Below are positions 38,360-47,559 of a stretch of 64,000 nucleotides of DNA, one piece after another. The notes under the pieces were generated by a model, which was not told the DNA's origin, made no database searches, and saw nothing but the letters and a program-made list of their open reading frames with translations. Position numbers and translations under genes: made by a program. Position 1 is the first letter of the stretch, and every line of letters begins with the position of its first letter. Location of the stretch: NCBI RefSeq assembly GCF_003946915.1, contig NZ_RPOC01000003.1, positions 310,001-374,000 of the forward strand. The letters run 5' to 3'. This DNA comes from Flavobacterium ustbae. Its GTDB lineage: Bacteria; Bacteroidota; Bacteroidia; Flavobacteriales; Flavobacteriaceae.

Positions 38360-39076
38360 TTATTTCGAAGCTAATGCAACATCAACCTCATTTTTCAAAT
38401 CATTGATACCTTCTTTCTTAAAAACAATTTTCCCATTTTCATATAAAATTAAAGTCGGAAAAACTTTTACCGTTTTTAAATCGGCAATTACCTGCGGACT
38501 GTCTTCTAACTCAATTTCTACTATTTTCAAATTGTTTCCATATTCGGCTCTAATGGTTTCCAGAATCGGTTTCACTTTTTTGCAAGGACCGCAGTATTTG
38601 GAGCCAATATCAACTAAAACCGTTTTGTTTTCGGCAAGGATTTTATTGAATTCGGTCAGCGATAATTTGCTTTTTAAATTAGAATAAAAAGGTTTTCCGT
38701 TTCCAATCCAATTGGCGATTCCGCCTTCTAAACTGTAGGCTTCACTGAATCCGTTTTTTAGAAGTTCTTTTTCTAACTGTACACTTCTTCCTGCTCCGAT
38801 CGAATAAATAAAAACGGGCTTAGATTTATCTAGTTTAGCTACTTGCTCTGCATAGTTTTGAGATTGAAGATTGAAGTTTACAGCGCCTTCAATATGATTT
38901 AAAACAAATTCTTCTGGAGTTCTGGCATCAACAATCTGTGGATTCTTTTGGCTTTTTATTTTCGAATAAAAGGAATCTAACGTTATAGAACTATGAATTT
39001 CATTTTGCGAAAAAGCAGCAATCGCCCATAAAAAGGCAATTGCTGTTATACTGGTTTTTAAAATTTGATTTTTCAT
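38360..39076 (-). CDS. periplasmic rhodanese-like/thioredoxin fusion
   Basis: A 238-residue exported protein (signal peptide about 1-23, ending AAFSQ). Residues about 30-125 form a rhodanese fold (IVDARTPEEFVLNHIEGAVN, then YSLEGGIANW). The catalytic Cys position is a Ser (VFIYSIGAGRS), so this half is probably not a sulfurtransferase. Residues about 135-235 are a thioredoxin with active site Cys162-Gly-Pro-Cys165 (SKYCGPCKKVKP). It may keep thiols or a sulfatase system reduced in the periplasm. It lies 9 bases after the sterol-desaturase-like gene. Confidence 0.88.
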   Translation of the reverse strand: MKNQILKTSITAIAFLWAIAAFSQNEIHSSITLDSFYSKIKSQKNPQIVDARTPEEFVLNHIEGAVNFNLQSQNYAEQVAKLDKSKPVFIYSIGAGRSVQLEKELLKNGFSEAYSLEGGIANWIGNGKPFYSNLKSKLSLTEFNKILAENKTVLVDIGSKYCGPCKKVKPILETIRAEYGNNLKIVEIELEDSPQVIADLKTVKVFPTLILYENGKIVFKKEGINDLKNEVDVALASK

Positions 39077-39085
39077 ATCTAAATA

Positions 39086-40144
39086 TTAAACCTGTTCTAA
39101 AACTGGTGCTGGAGTTTCTTCGGCAATAACCGCTTTTGGCTTTTGCGGAACTGCTAATACGCCTTCAGCCAAAGCACTTCCTTCTTTTTTAGATTTAAAA
39201 ATTGGCCAAAGAAACTGTGCGTACCATTCTTCTTGTTTGTAGGACTTCATTCCGTAAGATTCTGGATATTTACGAGTAATTAATGCAGTCCCGAAAATCA
39301 TATCCCAGATAAAAAACATATTTCCGAAGTTTCCTTTAAAATGTCCTATTCCGTCTCCGCTTGTATCGGCGTGATGAGCATGATGCGTTGCAGGAGTAGA
39401 AATTAATCTTTCTAAAACCCAAGCAATCGGATGCAAAACTTTGTATTTGTAAAATGGTTTGTCCCATTTAATACTTGAATGCGCCCCTAATGTGATGAAA
39501 CTTTTAATAACCAAAACAAACAAAGCTGGCAATCCTAAACCTAAATACGTTAGTGTTGCAGTCAGATAAATTTGAGAAAAGAAAACCGTGTAAATAAAGT
39601 TTTGTCTAGAAGCCATCGCCATTCCCATGTATGGAGCAGAATGATGTGTTCTATGAAAACGCCATAAAAAAGGCACTTGATGATGTAAACGATGGTACCA
39701 ATACTGCGTTAAATCATCGGCAATTGCGATTAGGAAAAATCCTCCCCAAAATGGAACCCATGATAATGAATTTTCCAAATTCGGTATTAAATAAGGCAAA
39801 GCGGTTAAACTAAAAAAAGCAATTATTGGAGGTAAAAGCAATTTTGGAGCGAGAAAAGAAACAATGTCAATTTTGCGTTCTTCTCCTGTCCATTCATCAT
39901 CGTACAAACCTGCTGCAAATTCGATAATTCCAAGTACAATCATAAATACGATTAATCCCCACGATCTAATGTTAGCAAAAGCAGGCTGTAGAAATTGTAA
40001 AAAGGCTGGTACTGTCAAATGAGATTCACTTACTGAAGCGCCGCCCAGCTGGAAATAAAGGTAAATTGCCAATACAGGCAACGAATAAATGAAGAGACTA
40101 ATGGTCAAGTCTCTAGTCAATTTTGAATTTTGAACTGCTGCCAT
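39086..40144 (-). CDS. sterol desaturase/fatty acid hydroxylase-family membrane enzyme
   Basis: A 352-residue di-iron membrane oxygenase. The eight-histidine pattern is visible as HRLHH and HRTHHS in the central region and HHAHHAD further on, between about six membrane helices. It has a Pro/Ala/Glu-rich C-terminal tail. The family hydroxylates or desaturates lipids; the substrate is unknown. Its setting in a sulfatase/SusCD cluster suggests action on a sulfated or alkyl substrate or on the lipid product left after sulfate removal. Upstream neighbour is a 39-residue membrane protein (6 bases). Confidence 0.85.
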   Translation of the reverse strand: MAAVQNSKLTRDLTISLFIYSLPVLAIYLYFQLGGASVSESHLTVPAFLQFLQPAFANIRSWGLIVFMIVLGIIEFAAGLYDDEWTGEERKIDIVSFLAPKLLLPPIIAFFSLTALPYLIPNLENSLSWVPFWGGFFLIAIADDLTQYWYHRLHHQVPFLWRFHRTHHSAPYMGMAMASRQNFIYTVFFSQIYLTATLTYLGLGLPALFVLVIKSFITLGAHSSIKWDKPFYKYKVLHPIAWVLERLISTPATHHAHHADTSGDGIGHFKGNFGNMFFIWDMIFGTALITRKYPESYGMKSYKQEEWYAQFLWPIFKSKKEGSALAEGVLAVPQKPKAVIAEETPAPVLEQV

Positions 40145-40150
40145 GATTTC

Positions 40151-40270
40151 TTATTTTAAAAATTGATTAATAATGGTTAATCCTCCAGCCAAAATCGCCA
40201 GCGGGACTAAAAACAAGATTATCCCAACGACAATCTTTTTTCCTATAATTTCATAATCTACTCGTTTCAT
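40151..40270 (-). CDS. 39-residue single-pass membrane protein
   Basis: ATG-initiated ORF that ends 6 bases before the sterol-desaturase-like gene. It has a polar N-terminus (MKRVDYEIIGKK), one hydrophobic helix (about residues 13-34, IVVGIILFLVPLAILAGGL) and the ending NQFLK. It could be a small subunit or stabiliser of the membrane oxygenase. Resembles the 36-residue protein at 38079-38189 in layout (basic start, one helix), not clearly in sequence. Confidence 0.6.
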   Translation of the reverse strand: MKRVDYEIIGKKIVVGIILFLVPLAILAGGLTIINQFLK

Positions 40271-40297
40271 AATTGTTTTGTTTTTAGATTTCCTGCA

Positions 40298-40379
40298 TCC
40301 CGAAGCTTCGGGACAAAACCTTGTAGGTATAGTTTTTAGACTTAGTTAAACCTACAAGGTTTTGAAAACCTTGCAGGTT
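40298..40379. repeat. palindromic repeats downstream of sulfatase 2
   Basis: ATCCCGAAGCTTCGGGAC (a 14-bp perfect palindrome, about 40297-40314) followed by AAACCTACAAGGTTTT and its inverted relative AACCTTGCAGGTT. It lies just past the sulfatase 2 stop and may act as its terminator, although the T-run is weak. Confidence 0.55.
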
Positions 40380-40386
40380 GTGTGTT

Positions 40387-42303
40387 TTAATTATTTGTTC
40401 CCCCAGGTTTAGTGGCCTGTTTGATTAAATCAGAAACTGTTTTTCCTTTGTCAGCTCCAGTATTGTGAATTCTTCTGTTGTAAACATCCTGCCAGTCAAT
40501 CAACGGATAAACATTGTTTTCTTTTGCCTGTTCGTCAAATAATTTTTGAAGTTCAGCCAGTTTTTCAGGATATTTTTTTGCCAGATTGTTACGTTCGTTA
40601 AAATCTTCGTTTAGGTTATACAATTCCCAAACATCAGTATCAAAATTGCTTGGCGCAGGTTTTTCACTACTTCCTAAAGATTTTTTCACTGCAAAAGAAT
40701 CTGGTAAATGTGCTGCCGAAGCTTTCCAACCGTCTTTGTAAATTGCTCTATTTCCGAAGATGTAGTAGTACTGTACTTTATGTAAAGATTCTGCTTTCGG
40801 ATTGTCTAATGAAGCCTTGAAAGTAGATCCTTGAATAATATCTTGTTTTACATTTTTGATATATTCTGGAGCTTTAATTCCAGCAATATCCAAAGTTGTC
40901 GGCAAAAGATCGGTTACGTGGCTGTATTGGTTTCTGATGCCGCCCTTGTCTTTAATTCCGTTTGGATAAAAAACAATCAGCGGATTACGCGTTCCACCTT
41001 CAGACTGAGCATCTTGTTTCCAGTTTTTGAAAGGAGCATTGGTTGCCTGAGCCCAGCCCAACGGATAATTGGTATTTAAACCTTTTGCAGTTCCGATTTC
41101 GCCAATGTTTTTTAAATTGCTTTCAAAATTTTCTTCATCTGTTTTCCCTTGAGAAAATAAACTCTGATTGATAGTTCCTTGCAAAGTTCCTTCTTTACTT
41201 GCTCCGTTATCGCCAATAGCAACAAAGATTAGAGTATTATCAAGCTGTCCGCTTTGTTTTAAATAATCAACAACTCTTCCAATTTCATAATCTGTATACG
41301 TTAAGAATCCAGCGTAAACTTCCATGAATCTTGCATATACTTTCTTTTGGTCTGGAGTTAATTTTTTCCATTCTGTAATTAAAGCGTTACGATCTGGAAG
41401 CACAGCATTTTGAGGAATTACACCAAGTTTCTTTTGGTTGGCCAATACTTTTTCACGGTAAACATCCCAGCCTTCATCAAATTTACCTTTATAAGGTTCA
41501 ACCCATTTTTCAGCCACCTGATGAGGTGCATGAACCGCTCCTGGCGCGTAATACAAGAAAAATGGTTTTCCTGGCGCTGCTTTTTGCTGTTTCTGAATAT
41601 AACTGATCGCTTTATCTGTAATTAATTCATTTAAATGGCGTCCGTCTGGTTTAATATGAACTTGATCTTCAACCAAATCAGGATTATACTGGTCAGTTTG
41701 CGAACCTAAGAATCCGTAGAAATGATCGAAACCTTTTCCTGTCGGCCATCTGTCAAACGGACCTGCATCTGAAGCTTCTTCATCGGGCGTAACGCCGTAT
41801 TTTCCAACAGCAAAAGTGTTGTAGCCGTTGTCACGTAAAATTTCTGCAATAGTTCCTTTATCTGAAGGAATTCTTCCGTCCCAACCTGGGAAACCTGCTG
41901 AAAGTATAGTATGTGAAAATCCGCTTACGTGAACTCTTCCTGAATTTCTTCCAGTCAGCAAAGCTGCGCGGGTAGGAGCGCAAATTGCTGTAGTATGAAA
42001 GTTGGTATAACGAAGTCCGTTATTAGCCAGATTATCAAAAGTTGGCGTCTCGATTAATCCTCCAAAAGCAGTTGTGGCTCCAAAACCAACATCATCCAAT
42101 AAAATCCAAACCACGTTCGGCGCGCCTTTTGGAGCCTTTACAGGATCTGGCCAATATTCTTTAGAATCGGCTAAAGTTTTACCAATTACACCTTTAAATT
42201 CTTCTTTTTCCTGTGCAAATCCCAATTGTGCCACTAGGAAAGCAGTAGCCAAAAGCCCTTTTTTAGAACTTTTGATTAAAATGCTATTTTTAAATTTTTT
42301 CAT
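40387..42303 (-). CDS. S1-family arylsulfatase-type enzyme, exported (sulfatase 2)
   Basis: A 638-residue sulfatase with a signal peptide (about 1-30). The metal site begins at Asp70/Asp71 (WILLDDVGFG), and the formylglycine signature is Cys108-x-Pro110-Thr-Arg112 (ICAPTRAALLTGRN). The N-terminal EYWPDPVKAPKGAPNVVWIL lead-in and length are typical of the long arylsulfatase branch (probably S1_4). It differs from sulfatase 1 across most of its length, so the two probably attack different sulfate esters. It follows SusD2 on the same strand after a 292-base repeat-filled gap. Confidence 0.93.
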   Translation of the reverse strand: MKKFKNSILIKSSKKGLLATAFLVAQLGFAQEKEEFKGVIGKTLADSKEYWPDPVKAPKGAPNVVWILLDDVGFGATTAFGGLIETPTFDNLANNGLRYTNFHTTAICAPTRAALLTGRNSGRVHVSGFSHTILSAGFPGWDGRIPSDKGTIAEILRDNGYNTFAVGKYGVTPDEEASDAGPFDRWPTGKGFDHFYGFLGSQTDQYNPDLVEDQVHIKPDGRHLNELITDKAISYIQKQQKAAPGKPFFLYYAPGAVHAPHQVAEKWVEPYKGKFDEGWDVYREKVLANQKKLGVIPQNAVLPDRNALITEWKKLTPDQKKVYARFMEVYAGFLTYTDYEIGRVVDYLKQSGQLDNTLIFVAIGDNGASKEGTLQGTINQSLFSQGKTDEENFESNLKNIGEIGTAKGLNTNYPLGWAQATNAPFKNWKQDAQSEGGTRNPLIVFYPNGIKDKGGIRNQYSHVTDLLPTTLDIAGIKAPEYIKNVKQDIIQGSTFKASLDNPKAESLHKVQYYYIFGNRAIYKDGWKASAAHLPDSFAVKKSLGSSEKPAPSNFDTDVWELYNLNEDFNERNNLAKKYPEKLAELQKLFDEQAKENNVYPLIDWQDVYNRRIHNTGADKGKTVSDLIKQATKPGGTNN

Positions 42304-42351
42304 TTTTTATAGTTTTTTAGTTATAGGGTTTTAAATAATGGTTCTTATTTT

Positions 42352-42437
42352 TTTTAGGAGCTAATCCCGCTATCCGTTACAATCTTTTTTATTTTTGAAG
42401 AAAAAAAAAAAAAGGATTTCCACTTCTATCGGGGCTA
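42352..42437 (-). repeat. dispersed intergenic element, copy 3
   Basis: The inverted form of copy 1 (4842-4957): plus strand TTAGGAGCTAATCCCGCTAT at the left and GGATTTCCACTTCTATCGGGGCTAG at the right (written here as GGATTTCCACTTCTATCGGG then GCTAG). The A/T hairpin in the middle is retained; the ~26-base insert of copy 1 is absent. Confidence 0.75.
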
Positions 42438-42475
42438 GGACACTCATTTTCATAATAATGTTTTCGTATCAATTT

Positions 42476-42573
42476 GTCATTTCGACGAAGGAGAAATCGC
42501 ACTAGAAATTCCGTAATAATAATCGCCAATTTTTGTTGACAACCTAGTGCGATTTCTCGTACCTCGAAATGAC
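42476..42573. repeat. 98-bp inverted-repeat element (GTCATTTCGA type)
   Basis: Left arm GTCATTTCGACGAAGGAGAA and ATCGCACTAG, right arm CTAGTGCGATTTCTC and ACCTCGAAATGAC, about 28 bp per arm with a few mismatches around a 40-base centre. It looks like a MITE-type remnant. A short related piece (GTCATTTCTGTAAAGGAGAA) lies at 61978-62000. Confidence 0.7.
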
Positions 42574-42595
42574 AAAAGCTTATGTTTAAATATTA

Positions 42596-44068
42596 TTAAT
42601 ACCCAGGATTTTGCGGTAATCCATCCGGATTAATATTTCTCTCACTCTGCGGAATCGGATAAAGATTATTTCTTTCTGAAACAGAGTTTTTGGCCGTTAC
42701 TTTTTTCACTTCCGTAACCAAAGTTCCCCATCGCACTAAGTCAAACCATCTTTGTCCTTCTTGCACAAATTCTTTTTTGCGCTCTTCCTGAATCGCGGTT
42801 CTAAAAGAAGTTTGGCCTAATCCTGCTAAATCTACAGTTGCATCTGGAGTTGTAATCGCTTTTCCGAAAGCTCTTCTTCTTACCTGATTGATTAATTCGT
42901 AAGCTTCAGCTGTTGGTCCGCTTTGTTCATTTATCGCTTCCGCTAAAGACAGAAGAATGTCGGCATAACGGATAACCGGAAAGTTGATCGCTACGTTTCC
43001 AGGAGTTGCTAGATTGGTTAAATCCAGATATTTTTTGAAGATGGGTTTTGGAAAGGTATAAAGCGTTCCTGTTGCAGGATTAAGCAATTGTTTGGCATAA
43101 CTAACATCCCGTCTTTTGTCTCCAGTTGCGTAGATATCATAGAATAAAGCAACATCAGAGATAATATCTGCCGGTTCTGTTGCTGTGAATCCGGTGAAAG
43201 AAGTAGCCTGAAAAGTACTTCCGCTAGAACCGTTTCCAGCTTGATTTGGCTCAAACTGAACAGAGAAAATATGCTCTTTTCCGTTCTTTTTTGTTTTAGT
43301 AAAAATGTCCTGAAATTCTTCAAACAAAGCATATCCATAACCTCCGTTAATCACTTCTCTTGATTTTGCAATCGCATTCGGCCAATCTTTTCTCGTTAGA
43401 TAAACTTTTGCTAAGATTGCTTTTGCAGCACCAGAAGTAGCGCGTCCAGCATCTGTCGCTGAATACGTTTTGGGTAAAGCTTCGGCATCTGTTAAATCTT
43501 TAATGATTTGAGCATAAACTTCATCTGCAGTAGAACGATTAGTTTTTAAATCACCTAAATTGATAGAACTTGCTTCATGCAAAACAATCGGAACACCACC
43601 CCAAAGACGAACTGCCTGAAAGTAAAGCAAACCTCTTATAAATTTCGCTTCATTGATTAATCTAGTTTTAACCACTTCAGAACCAGAAACTTTCGGGATA
43701 TTATCAATAGAAACATTCGCTCTATTAATTCCCGCATAAATTTGTCTCCAAGCGACTTGTACACGGTCTGAAGTCGCATCATGATTCAAACTGCTCAACG
43801 CTCGCACTTGCGGATTGGTGGCAGAAACTCCCGCCGCTGCGTAATCTGAAGCCATATCGGTTAAGAAATAAAGGTTTCTTCCAAACAGACTCTGTTCGCC
43901 TGGATCAAGACTTAAAGAAGCATAGACAGCCGTAACGCTCGCCACAGCATCGTCTTGAGTGATAAAATAATTGTCTTCGGTTACAAAAGAGGTCGGCGTT
44001 ACCTCAAGATCTGCGCACGATGTTAAACTTCCTGCGCTTAGTATAATTGTTAGGATTATCTTTTTCAT
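42596..44068 (-). CDS. RagB/SusD-family lipoprotein, sulfur module 2
   Basis: A 490-residue SusD-like lipoprotein (lipobox SLTSC near residue 18). Landmarks: INEAKFIRGLLYFQAVRLWG (about 138-157), TSGAAKAILAKVYLTRKDW and IQEERKKEFVQEGQRWFDLV near the end, and the C-terminal IPQSERNINPDGLPQNPGY. It pairs with the SusC 10 bases upstream and is paralogous to the module 1 SusD. Confidence 0.93.
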   Translation of the reverse strand: MKKIILTIILSAGSLTSCADLEVTPTSFVTEDNYFITQDDAVASVTAVYASLSLDPGEQSLFGRNLYFLTDMASDYAAAGVSATNPQVRALSSLNHDATSDRVQVAWRQIYAGINRANVSIDNIPKVSGSEVVKTRLINEAKFIRGLLYFQAVRLWGGVPIVLHEASSINLGDLKTNRSTADEVYAQIIKDLTDAEALPKTYSATDAGRATSGAAKAILAKVYLTRKDWPNAIAKSREVINGGYGYALFEEFQDIFTKTKKNGKEHIFSVQFEPNQAGNGSSGSTFQATSFTGFTATEPADIISDVALFYDIYATGDKRRDVSYAKQLLNPATGTLYTFPKPIFKKYLDLTNLATPGNVAINFPVIRYADILLSLAEAINEQSGPTAEAYELINQVRRRAFGKAITTPDATVDLAGLGQTSFRTAIQEERKKEFVQEGQRWFDLVRWGTLVTEVKKVTAKNSVSERNNLYPIPQSERNINPDGLPQNPGY

Positions 44069-44078
44069 TGTATTTTGC

Positions 44079-47000
44079 TTAGAATGTTACGTTAAGGCCA
44101 GAAATAAAAGTTTTAGAATTCGGATAAGAACCAAAATCAATTCCTGGATATAAGTTGTTTTGTTCGTACGAGCTTACCTCTGGATCGTAGCCAGTATATT
44201 TAGTCCACGTAATTAAGTTTTCTGCGGAGACGTAGATTTTTACGCTTTTTGTTCCCAGTTTTTTAGAAACGCTTTTAGGTAAAGTATATCCCAAAGTGAT
44301 CAATTTCAATCGTAAGAAAGAAGCATCTTCAACATAGCGTTCAGAAACAATTCCAAGTGGTGAACTAGAAGCTCTTGGAATTTCGTTACTCGGATTTGTA
44401 GGTGTCCAACGGTCATTTAAAGTTGCTGCAGCATTGGTTCCTAAAGTTGAGATTTCTAACTGCTGATTTAAAGCATTAAAGATTTTTCCTCCGTAAGTTC
44501 CTTGAAAAGAGAAATTCAAATCAAAATCATTGTATGAAACCGTGTTGCTGAAACTTCCAACAAATTTGGGCTGAGAGGTTCCTAAATTTCCTTTGTCCAG
44601 CGCAGTAATTACGCCGTCGCCATTGGTGTCAACATATTTTCTGTCTCCAACTTTGGTATTGGCCAAACTGTTGATTTTTGGCTGCGTATTCACTTCTTCC
44701 TGAGTTTGGAAAATTCCGTTTGTTTTGTATCCCCAGAAAGATCCCAAAGGTAAACCGACTTTTACAATAACAGGCTGTTGTTGTAATAAAGAACCATTTG
44801 GCACGACTGGAAAAAACTCATTAACGCCATTTCCAATCTCGATAACTTTATTTCGATTAAGAGAAAATACGATATTCGAATTCCAAGCAAAGTTTTTTGT
44901 TTTAACGTTTTCTGTTGTTAAACCAATTTCGAGACCTTTATTTTCAACTCCACCAATATTTTGAAGAACTGTAGCGTAACCTGAACTCAACGGAACCGGA
45001 ACATTGATTAATAAATCTTTTGTCTTTTTGTAATACACATCAAAAACAAAATTGATTTTTCGATCAAGCAATGATAAATCCAATCCAACATTATATTGAT
45101 TTGTTTTTTCCCATTTCAAATCTGGATTTGCCAATCGGGTAGGAGCCAGACCTGTGTATAAAGTCCCTCCGAAAGAATAGTTTACAGAGCCCATTGAAGC
45201 TAGTGGAAGATAGTTGCCAATTTCTTGATTTCCTGTTGTTCCCGCAGTAAGTCTCAGTTTGGCTTCGGTAACGCCTTTAATGTTGTTGGCAAATTCTTCG
45301 TCTGTAATATTCCATGAGAATCCGGCAGAAGGGAAGTAACCCCAAAGGGATTCAGATCCAAATCGAGAAGAACCGTCGGCACGACCAGATAAAGTGAAAT
45401 TATACTTTCCTTTATAAGAATAGTTTACTCTCGTAAGCCAAGATTTCAAAACACTTTCGTAAGCATCACTGTAAGGTTTTACAGGAACACCATCCTGAAT
45501 AGCATTGTAAGTATTAGCATCATTTACAAAAGTTTGGGCTCCAGCATTTGAAACTTCGCCTTTTGTGTATTGAAGCGTATAACCTCCTAAAGCAGAGAAT
45601 TTATGGTTTTCGCCAAAATGGGTATTGTAATTAAGTGTGTTTTCATTCAAAACAGAACTCACCAATCTTTCTCCAATAGATGCTAATCCTTTTGTACCTG
45701 CACCTGTAGTAGTATTAGACGGAGCGTAGTAATTTTGCTTCGTATTCAGAACATCACCGCTTACCGCAACTTTTGCCGTTAATTCTTTATTGAATTTATA
45801 TTCGCCAAATAAACTGGTTAGAATTCTATTTAATTTGGTTTCGTTTGTCGTATTATCCAAATCGTTAATCGGGTTCGGCACATAACCGTTTACAGAAGTA
45901 GCATACGGATTGTTGGTGACATTATAGCTCCCGTCTTCATTTTTGATTGGAACAACTGGTGCGGTCAAAAGCACGCTAACAAGAGGATTCGGATTTCTTC
46001 CGGCTCCCGCACCTCCATTTGTACCCACACCATTTGAAATAGAGTTGGTATAATTCGCGTTTACTCCAAATTTGAATTTCTGAGAATAGTTTCTTTCATA
46101 GTTTACTCGAAGCGAGATACGCTTAAAATCAGATCCTAAAACAATTCCGTCTTGGTCAAAATATCCTGCAGAAACTGCGTATCTGGATTTTTCGTCTCCA
46201 CCAGAAAAAGACAAATTATGATTTTGAACTGGAGCCGCAGTTATAAATGCCGCAGATTGCCAATCGTAATTTCCTGAAGTTTTTAAAGCTTCGATTTGAG
46301 CAGCAGAAAAAGAAGGCGCTTGTCCAATACTTGCTTGAACATCGTTTCTTAAACTTGCCCATTCACTGGCATTCATTAATCTCAATTTTTTTGAAATATT
46401 TTGGAATCCGAAATAGCCTTGGTACGAAATATTATCTTGTCCTTTAGTTCCTTTTTTAGTCGTAATAATGACAACCCCATTGGCGCCTCGAGAACCATAA
46501 ATTGCCGTAGCAGAAGCGTCTTTCAGCACTTCTATAGATTCAATATCCGCTGGATTTATTGTAGATAATACGTTTACACTTGCGCCGGCAAAAGCTACTC
46601 CCGCCGAACTATTGCTGTTGTCATTATAAATCAAAATGCCATCTACAACATAAAGCGGTTCATTTCCGGCAGTGATGGAATTTCCTCCGCGAATTCTAAC
46701 ACTTGAAGAAGCACCTGGACGTCCTGAACTTTGTGTAACTACCACTCCGGCAACAGCGCCTCTTAAAAGATTGTCTGCCGAAGAAGTTACTTGCGATAAA
46801 TTGGCTTTTGGCACCGAAGCCACAGAACCTGTAATATCTTTTCTTTTTTGAGTTCCGTAACCTACAACGACCAATTCTTCTAGTTCTTGACGTTCCTCTT
46901 TAAGGTGAATAATTACTGGATTTTTCTCAACAATTATTTCCAGTTTTTTATATCCGATGTAACTTATAATTAAAGTATAAGGAAATTTCTGTCCTGTCTG

Positions 47001-47210
47001 AAAATAAAATTTTCCTTCGGCATCTGTCACAACGCCGTGAGTAGTTCCTTTAATGGTAACAGAAGCGCCTATAATGGGTTGATTTGTAATGTCATCTGCA
47101 ACAGTTCCGTCCAGTTTTGATTGAATAAGTGGAGTGGTATTCTGGGCTTGTATTCCTGCCGTTATGAAGAGTAGAAACAGCAGTATGTGTATGTTTAACT
47201 TTTTTTTCAT
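44079..47210 (-). CDS. SusC/RagA-family TonB-dependent transporter, sulfur module 2
   Basis: A 1043-residue outer-membrane importer: signal peptide (about 1-22), carboxypeptidase-regulatory-like domain (DGTVADDITNQPIIGASVTI, GKFYFQTGQKFPYTLIISY), plug (RIRGGNSITAGNEPLYVVDG, GSRGANGVVIITTKKG) and a barrel ending SGLNVTF. The N-terminal domain closely resembles that of the SusC at 34218-37265, so the two arose by duplication. It has the same promoter, leader ORF and hairpin upstream. Confidence 0.95.
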   Translation of the reverse strand: MKKKLNIHILLFLLFITAGIQAQNTTPLIQSKLDGTVADDITNQPIIGASVTIKGTTHGVVTDAEGKFYFQTGQKFPYTLIISYIGYKKLEIIVEKNPVIIHLKEERQELEELVVVGYGTQKRKDITGSVASVPKANLSQVTSSADNLLRGAVAGVVVTQSSGRPGASSSVRIRGGNSITAGNEPLYVVDGILIYNDNSNSSAGVAFAGASVNVLSTINPADIESIEVLKDASATAIYGSRGANGVVIITTKKGTKGQDNISYQGYFGFQNISKKLRLMNASEWASLRNDVQASIGQAPSFSAAQIEALKTSGNYDWQSAAFITAAPVQNHNLSFSGGDEKSRYAVSAGYFDQDGIVLGSDFKRISLRVNYERNYSQKFKFGVNANYTNSISNGVGTNGGAGAGRNPNPLVSVLLTAPVVPIKNEDGSYNVTNNPYATSVNGYVPNPINDLDNTTNETKLNRILTSLFGEYKFNKELTAKVAVSGDVLNTKQNYYAPSNTTTGAGTKGLASIGERLVSSVLNENTLNYNTHFGENHKFSALGGYTLQYTKGEVSNAGAQTFVNDANTYNAIQDGVPVKPYSDAYESVLKSWLTRVNYSYKGKYNFTLSGRADGSSRFGSESLWGYFPSAGFSWNITDEEFANNIKGVTEAKLRLTAGTTGNQEIGNYLPLASMGSVNYSFGGTLYTGLAPTRLANPDLKWEKTNQYNVGLDLSLLDRKINFVFDVYYKKTKDLLINVPVPLSSGYATVLQNIGGVENKGLEIGLTTENVKTKNFAWNSNIVFSLNRNKVIEIGNGVNEFFPVVPNGSLLQQQPVIVKVGLPLGSFWGYKTNGIFQTQEEVNTQPKINSLANTKVGDRKYVDTNGDGVITALDKGNLGTSQPKFVGSFSNTVSYNDFDLNFSFQGTYGGKIFNALNQQLEISTLGTNAAATLNDRWTPTNPSNEIPRASSSPLGIVSERYVEDASFLRLKLITLGYTLPKSVSKKLGTKSVKIYVSAENLITWTKYTGYDPEVSSYEQNNLYPGIDFGSYPNSKTFISGLNVTF

Positions 47211-47285
47211 TTCTTTGTATTGGTTTTAAGTAATTAACAAGACGCCCTGAGCACTGTTTATACAGCACTCTCAAAGTGTTCTTGA

Positions 47286-47371
47286 TTTAGTGATAAATGT
47301 TCTTTAAGCCTTGCCATTTCTGTTGCCGCAGAAATGGCTTTTTTTATTTAAAGCAACAGGTTTGCATCGTT
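47286..47371 (-). promoter_or_regulatory. conserved leader RNA element with hairpin, copy B
   Basis: Counterpart of 37329-37413. Hairpin GCCATTTCT-GCGGCAAC-AGAAATGGC (47338-47313, minus strand) has a 9-bp perfect stem; loop and adjoining 23-base block (47308-47286) are identical to copy A. On the SusC side of the block the two leaders diverge completely. A second, unrelated stem (GAGCACTG / CAGTGCTC, about 47248-47268) sits closer to the start codon only in this copy. Confidence 0.6.
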
Positions 47372-47559
47372 CTCATTTTAGTTTTTTTTAGTTTTTAGTT
47401 ATTTAATTTGCTGAAAAATAGATATAGTTTCAAGAACCTGACCAACACAATTAAATGCGTCAGAAAGCCTTTTGTTTTAATCTAAGTAAATTTTTGGATG
47501 GTGTCTTTAGATTTTTTGCGTAGATGCAATTTTTAAAGACAAATTGAGATAAGGAATTT

